From the NCBI GenBank assembly GCA_035281585.1, contig DATEDP010000059.1, forward strand, positions 1 to 46,987: 46,987 nt of DNA, written 5' to 3'. Shown here piece after piece: positions 9,541-17,845 of the stretch; positions within the stretch are counted from its first letter, which is position 1, and the number at the start of each line of letters is the position of its first letter. The DNA comes from a bacterium (GTDB lineage: Bacteria; UBA10199; DSSB01). The notes below the pieces were generated by a model, which was not told the origin of the DNA, did not search any database, and worked only from the letters and a program-made list of their open reading frames with translations. The position numbers were made by a program, and so were the translations under genes.

Positions 9541-9972
9541 TTACTCGTTCTGGCAGCGGCTGCAGCAGCCGTAGACCTCGTGGCGGTGGCTGACGATCTT
9601 GAAGTTGATCCGCTTGGCGATCTGCTCCTGGAGCTTCTCGATGCGGTCGTCCTCGAATTCGTTGATGCTTCCGCACTTGATGCAGATCATGTGGTCGTGA
9701 TGCTCGCCGGCCTTTTCGAAGAGCGACTTGCCCTCGCCGAAATGGCGTTGGTGGGCCAAGCCGCACTCCTTCAAGAGCATCAGGGTGCGGTAAACGGTCA
9801 CGTAGCCGATCGACGGCTCGATCTTCCGCACCTGGTCCAGCAGGTCCTCAATCCGCATGTGCTTGTTCGACTTGAAGAATTCGGAAACGATGATTTCCCG
9901 TTGCCGGGTATGCTTCATCCCCTTTTCGTTCAGGTATTGGTTGAGCACCTCGATTGGGTTTTCCTGCTCCAT
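9541..9972 (-). CDS. fur: Ferric uptake regulator Fur
   Basis: Fur is a dimeric iron-sensing repressor. The ATG at 9972 is preceded by GGAG at six bases and is preferred over an in-frame GTG at 9984. In the 143-residue product the N-terminal winged helix holds the family motif YVTVYRTL near 57-64. The metal-site cluster HHDH spans residues 91-94. Two CxxC pairs (C97/C100 and C137/C140) form a structural zinc site. It heads fur-feoA-feoB. A perfect 7-1-7 palindrome just upstream (9985-9999) suggests autoregulation. PerR or Zur are the alternatives; linkage to feoAB favours Fur. Confidence 0.93.
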   Translation of the reverse strand: MEQENPIEVLNQYLNEKGMKHTRQREIIVSEFFKSNKHMRIEDLLDQVRKIEPSIGYVTVYRTLMLLKECGLAHQRHFGEGKSLFEKAGEHHDHMICIKCGSINEFEDDRIEKLQEQIAKRINFKIVSHRHEVYGCCSRCQNE

Positions 9973-9984
9973 CGGCCGCTCCAC

Positions 9985-9999
9985 TGAAAGTTACTTTCA
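9985..9999 (-). promoter_or_regulatory. Perfect 7-1-7 palindrome before fur (putative Fur box)
   Basis: TGAAAGT-T-ACTTTCA is a perfect inverted repeat with one central base. It ends 12 bases before the preferred fur start codon. The 7-1-7 geometry and TGA/TCA ends match the Fur-family box, although the inner bases differ from the E. coli consensus. Similar sites occur before the porin and apbE genes. Confidence 0.6.
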
Positions 10000-10044
10000 A
10001 AAGGATTAACACCGCCCCCGGAGAGCGTCAATAGCTCTTTGACC

Positions 10045-10911
10045 TCATCTAGGCTTCGACTCGGCCTGGGGCTTGGCCACCGACTTAGGGTCGAGGAAAG
10101 AGGGGTAAGGCAAGGCAGGGTTTTGGTAAATCGCCAAGGCCTCCGGCAAGTGCCGCTCCAGGTTCTTGGCCCGCTCGCCGCTGGCGGGATGAGAGGCGAA
10201 AATGCTGCCGGCGTCCTTCTTTCGGGCGGCCGCCCGCTTCCAGACCTCGACCGCCGCCCGTGGATCGTAGCCGGCCTTGGCCATGTAAAAGAGGCCGATC
10301 CGGTCGGCTTCGCTCTCGTTTTTTCGGGAATAGCTGGGGGCGTAGATGCTGTATCCGGTGTTGAAAAACTGGCCGAAGAGGTTGCTGCCGGCGGTCGAGC
10401 CGCCGAGGGCGATGGCGCTGGTGGCCACCGAGCCGGCCAAGGCCACCGTCATGTTCTGAGTGAGAGACTCGGTGACGTGGCGGGCGGTGACGTGGGAGAT
10501 CTCGTGGGCCAAGACGGCGGCGATCTCATCGTCGCTCTCCTCGTTGACCAGGCCTTTCTTCGGGTCCCAAAGTCCCGAATAAACCATCATCTTTCCACCG
10601 GGCGCCGCCCAGGCGTTGACGACCGGCGCGTCGGCCAAATGCACTTCGTAGGGAAGATTGGGGAGATGGCTGACCTTGGAGATGCGGTCGACCATCTGCT
10701 GAAGCCTCTCGCTTTGGGCCTTGTCCTCGGGTGGATCGACCGGAACTTTTTGCTTTTCAAAGGATTGAAGCTGAGCGTTAAGCACCTGATTGCCCAGCTT
10801 GACGTCGTCCTGGAGCTTATACCAATTATAGCTGGATTTTCCGGTGACATAGTCGTGAGCGCAGCCTGACGCGGCGAGACAAAGGGCGAATAATAGACTC
10901 CAACGCTTCAT
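10045..10911 (-). CDS. M48-family zinc metalloprotease, lipoprotein
   Basis: The protein begins with a lipoprotein signal (LAASGC, cysteine at 17), so it is probably anchored in the periplasm. The zinc-peptidase motif HEISH is at residues 136-140, and the third ligand is probably in NESEADRIGL near 200. The stretch NAWAAPGGKMMVYSGL before the motif is typical of M48 proteins such as LoiP/YcaL and BepA, which handle outer-membrane protein quality control. At 288 residues it is a protease domain without BepA's TPR repeats. It is transcribed alone, divergent from the receiver gene at 11030. Confidence 0.9.
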   Translation of the reverse strand: MKRWSLLFALCLAASGCAHDYVTGKSSYNWYKLQDDVKLGNQVLNAQLQSFEKQKVPVDPPEDKAQSERLQQMVDRISKVSHLPNLPYEVHLADAPVVNAWAAPGGKMMVYSGLWDPKKGLVNEESDDEIAAVLAHEISHVTARHVTESLTQNMTVALAGSVATSAIALGGSTAGSNLFGQFFNTGYSIYAPSYSRKNESEADRIGLFYMAKAGYDPRAAVEVWKRAAARKKDAGSIFASHPASGERAKNLERHLPEALAIYQNPALPYPSFLDPKSVAKPQAESKPR

Positions 10912-11029
10912 CGATCACCTCCACATCCCCGCTTCATAACCCATATTCCGCCGGGGAAAAATGCTTTTGACTCGCCCGAGCCTTCTCCCCTAAACTCGGG
11001 CTTCGTCATTTCTCAATTTAAAAGGGTCC

Positions 11030-11632
11030 ATGACCAGAATCCTGCTCATTGAAGACAACGCCGACCACGCGGAGCTCATTGAGCGCTCGCTGAAGAAGGG
11101 ATTCGGTCCGATTCGCCTCAAGGTGGCAGCCTCGGCCGAGGAAGCCTACGAGACCCTCGACGACAAAAAATTCGATTTGATACTCAGCGACTATTACCTG
11201 CCCGACGTCGACGGCGACGAGCATATCCGCCAGCTGAGCCTGCGCGCTCCCCGGGTTCCGGTGGTCATCATCACCGGCCAAGGCGACGAAAAGGTCGCGG
11301 CCAAGTCCATCCAGTCGGGTGCCGAGGACTATATCGTCAAGACCCGGGAGGCTCTCGAAGTCTTGCCGACCATCCTCAAGCGGGCGATGGTCAAGCACCG
11401 CAGCCATCAGAGCAAAAAGCAGAAAGAAATCCGGAAGCACCTCAACGACCATGAAGAGAAGGTGAAAAAGGTGCTGGGCGAAGTCGAGAAGATCGGGCGG
11501 CGGATGCGCAATCTCACCAAGCGGGCCTCGGGCAACGGATCGGCCAAGCCCGAGGACAGCGGGACCCTCGACAACTTGGCCCGGCAGATCGAATCGCTGA
11601 AGAAGTTCGTGAAGGGATTCTTCAAGAAGTGA
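11030..11632 (+). CDS. Stand-alone response-regulator receiver protein with coiled-coil tail
   Basis: Residues 1-120 form a CheY-like receiver domain. The acidic pair is E8/D9, the phospho-acceptor is D54 (in LILSDYYLPD), the switch threonine is T82 and the conserved lysine is K104. The remaining 80 residues are strongly charged and helical, probably a coiled coil, with no DNA-binding or enzymatic output domain. It may act by protein contact. Its 3' end overlaps the convergent FHA-GGDEF gene by 11 bases. No histidine kinase lies nearby. Confidence 0.85.
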   Translation: MTRILLIEDNADHAELIERSLKKGFGPIRLKVAASAEEAYETLDDKKFDLILSDYYLPDVDGDEHIRQLSLRAPRVPVVIITGQGDEKVAAKSIQSGAEDYIVKTREALEVLPTILKRAMVKHRSHQSKKQKEIRKHLNDHEEKVKKVLGEVEKIGRRMRNLTKRASGNGSAKPEDSGTLDNLARQIESLKKFVKGFFKK

Positions 11633-12548
11633 GCAAGCGCTTGGCCGAGACCCGATTCCGGCCGTTGCTCTTGGAGAAGTAAAGATACTCGTCGGCGGCC
11701 TGAATCAATCCCCTAAAATCCTTGAAGTTGGAGTCCTTAAGGCAGGAGACGCCCAAGCTGATCGTGACCGGGATCCGCTTGCCCTCGAAGGCGAAGTCGG
11801 TCTGGCTGACCTTCTTGCGCAAGCGCTCGGCCAGCTGGACCGCCGCCGGCTCGTCGGTGTCGCGCATCACGATGACGAACTCCTCGCCACCATAGCGGGC
11901 GAAGATGTCCTCGCGGCGGATCATGGTCTTGGTGATTTCGGCGATCTTCTGCAGGACGAAATCGCCGGCCAAATGACCGTGGGTGTCGTTCACCTTCTTG
12001 AAGAAGTCGAGATCGTAGATCACCAGCGAAAGCGGCAAGCCGCGGCGCAGCGAATGGGAGAACTCGTGCTGCAGCCGATCGATGAAGTAGCGCTTGGTGT
12101 GGGCCGAGGTCACCGGATCGTAGAGTGCCATCTCGTAAAAGCGGTCATGGCTATGCTTGTCGATGGTGTCGACGTAGGAGAAGCGGAGGACGGTGGCCGA
12201 GCTGATCTGGATCTTGTCGTTGGCCTTCAGCACCTGCTGCTTCACCCGGTGGCCGTTGACGTAGGTGCCGTTGGTGCTGTTCATGTCCTCGATGGTGGCG
12301 ATCTTGTCGCGGACCTTGATCTTGAAGTGGCAGCGGCTGATCGCTTCGTCCTCGACGACGATGGTGGCGTCCTTGCTCCGGCCGAAAACCGAGTCGCCTT
12401 CCTCAAGGATGACCTGCATCCCCATCGAGGGGCCGCCCAAGAAGTCCACCGCCGGTTCCTTCTCGGTGATCCCCTCCAGTTGGCCGATGCTTGTGACGAC
12501 GGTTTCGTCCTTGAAGCCCTCGATTCCCATTGACCCTGTACCTTCCAT
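11622..12548 (-). CDS. FHA-domain diguanylate cyclase
   Basis: An N-terminal FHA domain (about 45-125) carries FGRSKD, SRCHF and NSTNGT, the usual phosphothreonine-binding residues. A GGDEF domain follows (about 140-305) with GGEEF at 220-224, so it should make c-di-GMP from two GTP. RRED at 211-214, five residues before GGEEF, is a complete RxxD inhibitory site, implying product feedback. The FHA domain suggests recruitment or control by a Ser/Thr kinase, and one is encoded immediately upstream on the same strand at 12593-14494. A second methionine at residue 7 may be the true start. Confidence 0.92.
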   Translation of the reverse strand: MEGTGSMGIEGFKDETVVTSIGQLEGITEKEPAVDFLGGPSMGMQVILEEGDSVFGRSKDATIVVEDEAISRCHFKIKVRDKIATIEDMNSTNGTYVNGHRVKQQVLKANDKIQISSATVLRFSYVDTIDKHSHDRFYEMALYDPVTSAHTKRYFIDRLQHEFSHSLRRGLPLSLVIYDLDFFKKVNDTHGHLAGDFVLQKIAEITKTMIRREDIFARYGGEEFVIVMRDTDEPAAVQLAERLRKKVSQTDFAFEGKRIPVTISLGVSCLKDSNFKDFRGLIQAADEYLYFSKSNGRNRVSAKRLLTS

Positions 12549-12592
12549 TCGTGGGTTGACGATCCGATTATAAGCTTAGTGATTTCGCGGGG

Positions 12593-14494
12593 TCAACGAG
12601 AGCTATTCTTTTCCATCGCGTGGTAAATCCGGAGGTTTTGGCCGGGAGCCAAGGAAATCTCATTCTGGTAGGTTTTAAAGCCCTGAAGCTCGAGGCTCAG
12701 GTCGATTTCTTGGTTCGCTGGGACTTGGTGGGCCAAGAGCGGCGTTTTGCCGGCGTTCTTGCCGTCGAGCGAGATCGCCGCTCCCGAGGGCGAGCTTTGG
12801 ACCTCCAGAAAGCCGACGGGCACCTGGAGATCGGCGACGATCAAGCCGGGCGCAGCTTCTTCCAAGCGACGCTGCCAGTTCGGCGGACCTCCCAAGGAAA
12901 GGCCTAAGACCAGGGGAAACTTGAGATTTTGCAAATTTAGGATGGCCGGGGTTTTTTGCCCGATGGGCTGGCCATCGATGTAAATGGCCGCCCCCGACGG
13001 CTGGCTCCGCACCTCGAGGCTGCTGCGAGCTGAGGCTTGGATGGTCGCCGGCACCGGAGCCTTCTTCTCGGACCGGGTCATGAAATAACGCAAAAGGCCA
13101 AGGCCGGCGAGGAAGAGAAGGAGCATCAGGGGCAAGACCCAGCGCTCCCGGGCCGGCCCGGTCGCCTCGGCCGAGGCGGAAGACTCCGGCTTTCGCTTGG
13201 ACGGGATCGGCGTGAACTTCGGCTCGGGCTCCTCGGCCTCGCCGTCGATTTCCAGGTCGCCGGTGATCTCTTCCGGCTCGGGCGGAGGCTTGGGCTTGGC
13301 GTCGGGCAGGAGCGACGGGTCGACCTCGGCGGTTCCCGAGGTCGAAACCTCGCTGAAGCCGATGGCCCGGGTGATGTCGCTCACCTCCTCGTCGACGTCG
13401 ATTTCCTCGAAGATCGAGCGGAAGTCCAGCTCCTGGGGATCGACGATCATCGTGTCTTCGGGCAGCTCGATGGCTTCTTCCTCGTTCCCTTCGCGCGGCA
13501 TCTCACCGATCTCCCGGACCGTCAGCTCCTCGCGCATGGTTTTTTCCTGGTAAAGGTCGCCGGTGTTTTCCTCGTTGTCGAAGACCTCTTTGAGGAAATC
13601 GCCGACCTGGACCGGCTTGAACTCGGGATGATGGCGGAGCAGGAACTTGGTCAGGGCCAGCGACATGTCCTCGGCCGAAGCGTAGCGGGCTTCGGGATCG
13701 CGCTCCAAGGCCTTCATGACGATATCGTCCAAATCGGAGGGAATCTCGTTGCGGTAGGCGCTGGGCGGAAAGATCGTCATGCTCTGAACCGCCTCGATGG
13801 TCTCGGGATTCGACTTTTTCTTGAAGAGCCGCCGGCCGGTGAGGATTTCCCAGAGCACCACGCCGGTGGAGAAGATGTCGGAGCGGGAGTCGATGTTCCG
13901 GCCCTCGGTCTGTTCCGGCGACATGTAGGCGAACTTCCCTTTGAGAACACCCCGCTCCATCTCCGAGAGCTTGAAGGCGGCCTTGGCCACCCCGAAGTCG
14001 ACGATCTTCACATTGCCCGATTCGGAGAGGATGACGTTCTGGGGGCTGATGTCGCGATGAACGATCTCGAGGGCGGTGCCCAGCTCGTCGCGGCGGCGGT
14101 GCATGTAGTTGAGGCCGTTGCAGATCTCGCTGGTCACGTAGGCCGCCAGCGGGATCGGGATGAAAATCTTGAGCTCGACCGCCTTCTTGTAGATCTGGCT
14201 GACGGTGCGGCCGTCGACGTACTCCATCACGATGAAATAGTCGTCGGCGACCTTCCCGAGGTCGAAAGTCTGGGCGATGTTGCCGTGGCTCAGCTTGACC
14301 GCGATCTTGGCCTCGTCGATCAGCATTCGGATGAAGTCCTTGTTGGCCGCGATATGGGGCAGGATGCGCTTGATGACGATGAACTTCTTGAGCCCGCTGA
14401 AGTCGTAGGTCAGCCCCTTGAAGATCTCCGCCATGCCGCCTTGCGCGATCTTCTCGAGGATGAAGTAATGTCCGAAGGGCCTGGGCTTGGTCAT
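12593..14494 (-). CDS. Membrane-anchored Ser/Thr protein kinase with two PEGA domains
   Basis: The start is taken at 14494 (MTKPRPFGHYFILEKI) because kinase homology begins there; an earlier ATG at 14530 adds a repeat-like leader. The kinase domain spans about 7-280: glycine loop at 17-25, catalytic lysine K42, HRDISPQN from 146 and DFG at 166-168. An acidic, proline-rich linker follows. One membrane helix lies at 452-472, placing the rest outside. Two PEGA beta-domains (about 492-540 and 550-630) then follow, each with a PSGAAI(Y/S)xDG core; these often bind cell-wall or surface ligands. The topology is that of myxobacterial Pkn kinases. The likely partner is the adjacent FHA-GGDEF protein. 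Confidence 0.92.
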   Translation of the reverse strand: MTKPRPFGHYFILEKIAQGGMAEIFKGLTYDFSGLKKFIVIKRILPHIAANKDFIRMLIDEAKIAVKLSHGNIAQTFDLGKVADDYFIVMEYVDGRTVSQIYKKAVELKIFIPIPLAAYVTSEICNGLNYMHRRRDELGTALEIVHRDISPQNVILSESGNVKIVDFGVAKAAFKLSEMERGVLKGKFAYMSPEQTEGRNIDSRSDIFSTGVVLWEILTGRRLFKKKSNPETIEAVQSMTIFPPSAYRNEIPSDLDDIVMKALERDPEARYASAEDMSLALTKFLLRHHPEFKPVQVGDFLKEVFDNEENTGDLYQEKTMREELTVREIGEMPREGNEEEAIELPEDTMIVDPQELDFRSIFEEIDVDEEVSDITRAIGFSEVSTSGTAEVDPSLLPDAKPKPPPEPEEITGDLEIDGEAEEPEPKFTPIPSKRKPESSASAEATGPARERWVLPLMLLLFLAGLGLLRYFMTRSEKKAPVPATIQASARSSLEVRSQPSGAAIYIDGQPIGQKTPAILNLQNLKFPLVLGLSLGGPPNWQRRLEEAAPGLIVADLQVPVGFLEVQSSPSGAAISLDGKNAGKTPLLAHQVPANQEIDLSLELQGFKTYQNEISLAPGQNLRIYHAMEKNSSR

Positions 14495-14962
14495 AGGATT
14501 TGGGGGCCTAAGCCCCGCGCTCAAGACCAAGGCTGGGGACTTCCCCCCTCAACCTTGGCTGAGGTCTGCTTTCTTTTGCAGCCTCTTCTAAATATAAAAT
14601 CACACAAATACAAGTACTTAGAAAAAAGTTTTGCCTTTTGGTCAATTGGCAATCGCTTTGCAAAACCTATTCATGTCTTTGAAATTTATCGAATAGGAAT
14701 TTGAAAAGTTTTCTTCACACCTTTTTAAAAACTACTTCTTTCTAATCTTTCTAACCCCACCCACTATCCTACCAACTACCGGCAATCATAAAGTAGTGAT
14801 TGCCGGTAGTTAAACCTCCTCTCTCCTTCCCAAAGTAACCGATAAGTTAATTAAAAATATCCTTTGCAGACATCCATGAACGCGCTAGCAACTTCCGCAG
14901 GGGCTCACCGAAGATAAGTCTAGGGATTTGTTGGAATTTTAACGCAGTTTGTCGAAGGCGTC
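14495..14962. other. AT-rich intergenic region
   Basis: This 468-base gap is much richer in A and T than its surroundings, especially 14580-14860. I see no convincing gene, tRNA or known RNA in it. It holds a 15-bp perfect inverted repeat at 14774-14811 and a weaker 7-bp pair, CCTATTC/GAATAGG, at roughly 14668-14698. It should contain the promoters of the kinase (minus) and of the giant-protein operon (plus). Confidence 0.7.
14774..14811. repeat. 15-bp perfect inverted repeat with 8-base loop
   Basis: AACTACCGGCAATCA (14774-14788) and its exact reverse complement (14797-14811) flank TAAAGTAG. No U-tract follows on either strand, so it is not a standard intrinsic terminator. It may be an operator, an RNA hairpin in the operon leader, or a mobile-element remnant. 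Confidence 0.8.
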
Positions 14963-17845
14963 ATGAGTCCACCGACGGGCACATCGGTTAAGGGACTTGG
15001 GCGGCACACGCCCCTTCCTGCAGACCACTATTCTCCGAAGTCTTGCGCGAATTGCCACGGCGGCGCGCCCGACGCGACGCCGAGCTCCGACCTCGACTTC
15101 TTCGCGCACAATCCCGACAATCTTGCCTACTTGCCTTCGCCGAGCGACTGTAGCGCCGAAATCTACTGGCCGGAATCCCTCAAGACTTCTCGCACCTTCA
15201 TCCAGCAAAACACTTTCCTTCGCTCCCAAAACTACATCGAGACCTTGCTGGCCTCGCGCCAAGGCAATTTTCCGCTGGAAGTCACCGACACCTCCCTGGG
15301 TGTCTATCTCGGCATGAAGGGCGGGAGCTCCCTGCCAAAGCTCCCCAAGGGGCCCGACCTAAAGCTTGGCCTCGATTCCATGGTCTGCACCGGTTCCTTG
15401 AACCCCAGCGCCAGCGGTCTTGAAGCTTGCCAGGCCTTGGAGATCGAGTGGCAAAACGGCGATGCCCTCCTGCCGCTCGAGGGAATGGAGCTGTTCTCGG
15501 CCAAGGATCTGGAAATCTCCGCCAAAGGCATTCTCGGTCAGCTTCCCGGCGTCCAAGCCCAGGGCGTGAAGATTCGCCAGGGCAAGCTTCTGCTCAGCGC
15601 CAAGGTGACCAATCGTTTCTGGAACGCGGCCCTTCCGCTCGGTCTCCCCCTCAAGGGAGTGAGCATTTCGCCCAGCCCGACCGATCCCGCTCTCTACGAG
15701 GCCGATCTCACGCCGATGCTGCTGAAGTATCTGCCGGTGGCTTACCACCCGGAAAAGCGGGAAGCCGTCTCCTTCGAGGCCTATCAAGCCAATCCGGCGA
15801 AAGGCCAATTGAAGGTTCTCCCCTACTTTCTCAACATCGCCCGGAGCGGGCGCTTGCCCGACAAGCTGGCGATGAACGAAGTTTACGCCGCGGTCAGCGA
15901 GCTCAGGGCCAATACCGATCCCGTGAAGAAAGAGGAGAATCCGGAACAGCGCGCCATCCTGGAGCAGTTGCTCGACAAACTTTCGGTCAGCGCCCAGCTT
16001 CATCCCCGGCGCTTGCTGTCCAAGAACCTTTACGTCGAGTTCAGCGAGGACCCCAAGGGCGAGAGCAATCTCTTCCGCACCCAATTCACCTTGAGCCAGC
16101 TCAAGGATTGGGAAGTGGAAGCCCTTGCGCCGGTCCGAATCAACCGCCTCTTCAGCCCCGGCTTGATCGACTTGACGAGCTTGAAAGCCGACCTTGGCGT
16201 TTATGTCCACCGCGAGAAAACCTCGACCCTGGGCTTGGACAATCTCGACGTCCAATTGGGTCACCTCGAATACCTGCGGACCGATGCCGACAAGCCCGGA
16301 CTTTTCGCCATCCTGGATGGAAGGATCCGCTCGGTCGACGACCTCGCCGCCAACTACCTGCTGCACCGGCCGGCGATCTTGGTGCGGGGCGACGCCAATG
16401 GCGCCGACGTCGAGCTCAACCTCTCGCTCGATGCCGTCTCCTTGCGCCTCCCCCAGCTCGGCAAGGTGACGATCTCCGGCGACCTGCACGGCCAGGTCCG
16501 CTTGGTCCCCAAGGTCGAGGTTGAAACCCTGGCCAACGGCGAAAGCCGCGAGGTCAAGCGCTGGGTCATCGAGCCCCACTCGCTCAACCTGAAGCTGAGC
16601 GGCCTCGACCTGAAAACCGAAGGTGGCATTCACTGGCAAGATGCCGAGCTGGAGATCACCGACTATAATCTCCATGGTCCGATACCGTCTTCCGACCCCG
16701 GTTACCTGTCGCTGAACTTCCGCTTCCCCAAGATCGAAGGCGGCCATTTCCGCTCCTTCACGATCGAGGGCGGCCTGACTCTGGTCAAGGGACTGGACGG
16801 CCTCTACGACATGGCCGCCACCCTGCGGAACGTCGACACCCAATTCACCCTCAATGCTTTGAAGCACGATGGTCTTAAAGAAAATTGGGTGCTGGACCTC
16901 GACGGCAGCCATTTCCCCGAGAGCAGCGTGTTCGCCGCCACCTTGAAAAGCGTCCAGACCGACGCCGCCGGCAAGGTCCGGCGCAGCCCGGTCGAAAACT
17001 TGTTCGCTAAGTTCAATCGCGAGACCTGGGAAGGAACCACCCATTACGGCTTCCATCTCGGCGCCGACCGGCTCGATTTCGACCGGCTGGATTTGAGCAA
17101 GCTGAAGGTCGGTTTCGGCTTGGTCAAGGAAGAGCCCATGGCCGGCGTCGTCCGCTGGACGGTTCCGGAGCTCGACCTCAGCGCCAACGGCTCGGGCTGG
17201 TCCAAGAAAGGCTGGATCCGGGGACCGATCTGGTTGACTTCCAAGGCGCCCGCCAAAACGCCGCTGGCGATCGAGATCAACAAGAACACCAAGACGCTGG
17301 ACCTGAAAAACCTCAACTTGAGCTTCGGCGTCACCGGCTTCACCGATCCCAAGCTCGCCCGCAGCACCGGCGGACGCATTCTCGGCCTCGACCTCGACGG
17401 CCGGTTGAACGGCCGTTGGAACATGAATTACGAGACCTTCAAGGGCAAAGGCTATATCGCCCTAAGCGGCGACGGCCAAGGCGACATCCACTTGCGCGGC
17501 GCCGACGGAATGCCGCTCTCCAAGCCTCATCCCGACGATCCCGAATTGCTGGTCGGAACCCCGGTCCTCTCCAACACCAAATGGGAGGTGCGGCGGACCG
17601 ACGGCATCGACTTCGACAACCAGTGGATCAAGGGACAATTTCACCTGGGCACCTTGATCGATCCGGCGGTGGCCCGGGTCTTCGGCATCAACTTCGACAA
17701 CAACCTGGTGCTCTCCTGGCAGTTCAATCACGACCACCTTCCCTATACCGCGGCCGGCTTCGCCAAGAAGGTGGATCAGTATTTGGCCAAGAAGAACTGG
17801 GATGAAAAGAGCGAAAGCAAGCCCAAGGAGGCGCCCAAGCCGTGA
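14963..17845 (+). CDS. Large beta-strand-rich protein of unknown function (960 aa)
   Basis: I do not recognise a family. The protein is mostly short amphipathic strands separated by turns, with repeated patterns such as LDLSKLKVGFGL, LDLKNLNLSFGV and GLDLDGRLNGRWN. This resembles the elongated beta-groove architecture of AsmA/TamB-like proteins, but that is shape only. Residues 28-32 read CANCH, a c-type heme motif, yet no signal peptide precedes it and a stop codon at 14921 limits extension, so heme attachment is doubtful. The ATG has GAAGG four bases upstream. The C-terminus is lysine-rich. The stop overlaps the next gene's GTG, so the two large proteins are probably made together. Confidence 0.7.
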   Translation: MSPPTGTSVKGLGRHTPLPADHYSPKSCANCHGGAPDATPSSDLDFFAHNPDNLAYLPSPSDCSAEIYWPESLKTSRTFIQQNTFLRSQNYIETLLASRQGNFPLEVTDTSLGVYLGMKGGSSLPKLPKGPDLKLGLDSMVCTGSLNPSASGLEACQALEIEWQNGDALLPLEGMELFSAKDLEISAKGILGQLPGVQAQGVKIRQGKLLLSAKVTNRFWNAALPLGLPLKGVSISPSPTDPALYEADLTPMLLKYLPVAYHPEKREAVSFEAYQANPAKGQLKVLPYFLNIARSGRLPDKLAMNEVYAAVSELRANTDPVKKEENPEQRAILEQLLDKLSVSAQLHPRRLLSKNLYVEFSEDPKGESNLFRTQFTLSQLKDWEVEALAPVRINRLFSPGLIDLTSLKADLGVYVHREKTSTLGLDNLDVQLGHLEYLRTDADKPGLFAILDGRIRSVDDLAANYLLHRPAILVRGDANGADVELNLSLDAVSLRLPQLGKVTISGDLHGQVRLVPKVEVETLANGESREVKRWVIEPHSLNLKLSGLDLKTEGGIHWQDAELEITDYNLHGPIPSSDPGYLSLNFRFPKIEGGHFRSFTIEGGLTLVKGLDGLYDMAATLRNVDTQFTLNALKHDGLKENWVLDLDGSHFPESSVFAATLKSVQTDAAGKVRRSPVENLFAKFNRETWEGTTHYGFHLGADRLDFDRLDLSKLKVGFGLVKEEPMAGVVRWTVPELDLSANGSGWSKKGWIRGPIWLTSKAPAKTPLAIEINKNTKTLDLKNLNLSFGVTGFTDPKLARSTGGRILGLDLDGRLNGRWNMNYETFKGKGYIALSGDGQGDIHLRGADGMPLSKPHPDDPELLVGTPVLSNTKWEVRRTDGIDFDNQWIKGQFHLGTLIDPAVARVFGINFDNNLVLSWQFNHDHLPYTAAGFAKKVDQYLAKKNWDEKSESKPKEAPKP

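Noticed and set aside
15044-15058. Calling the 960-residue protein a cytochrome c
   Set aside because: There is only one CxxCH, no signal peptide and no cytochrome fold around it.
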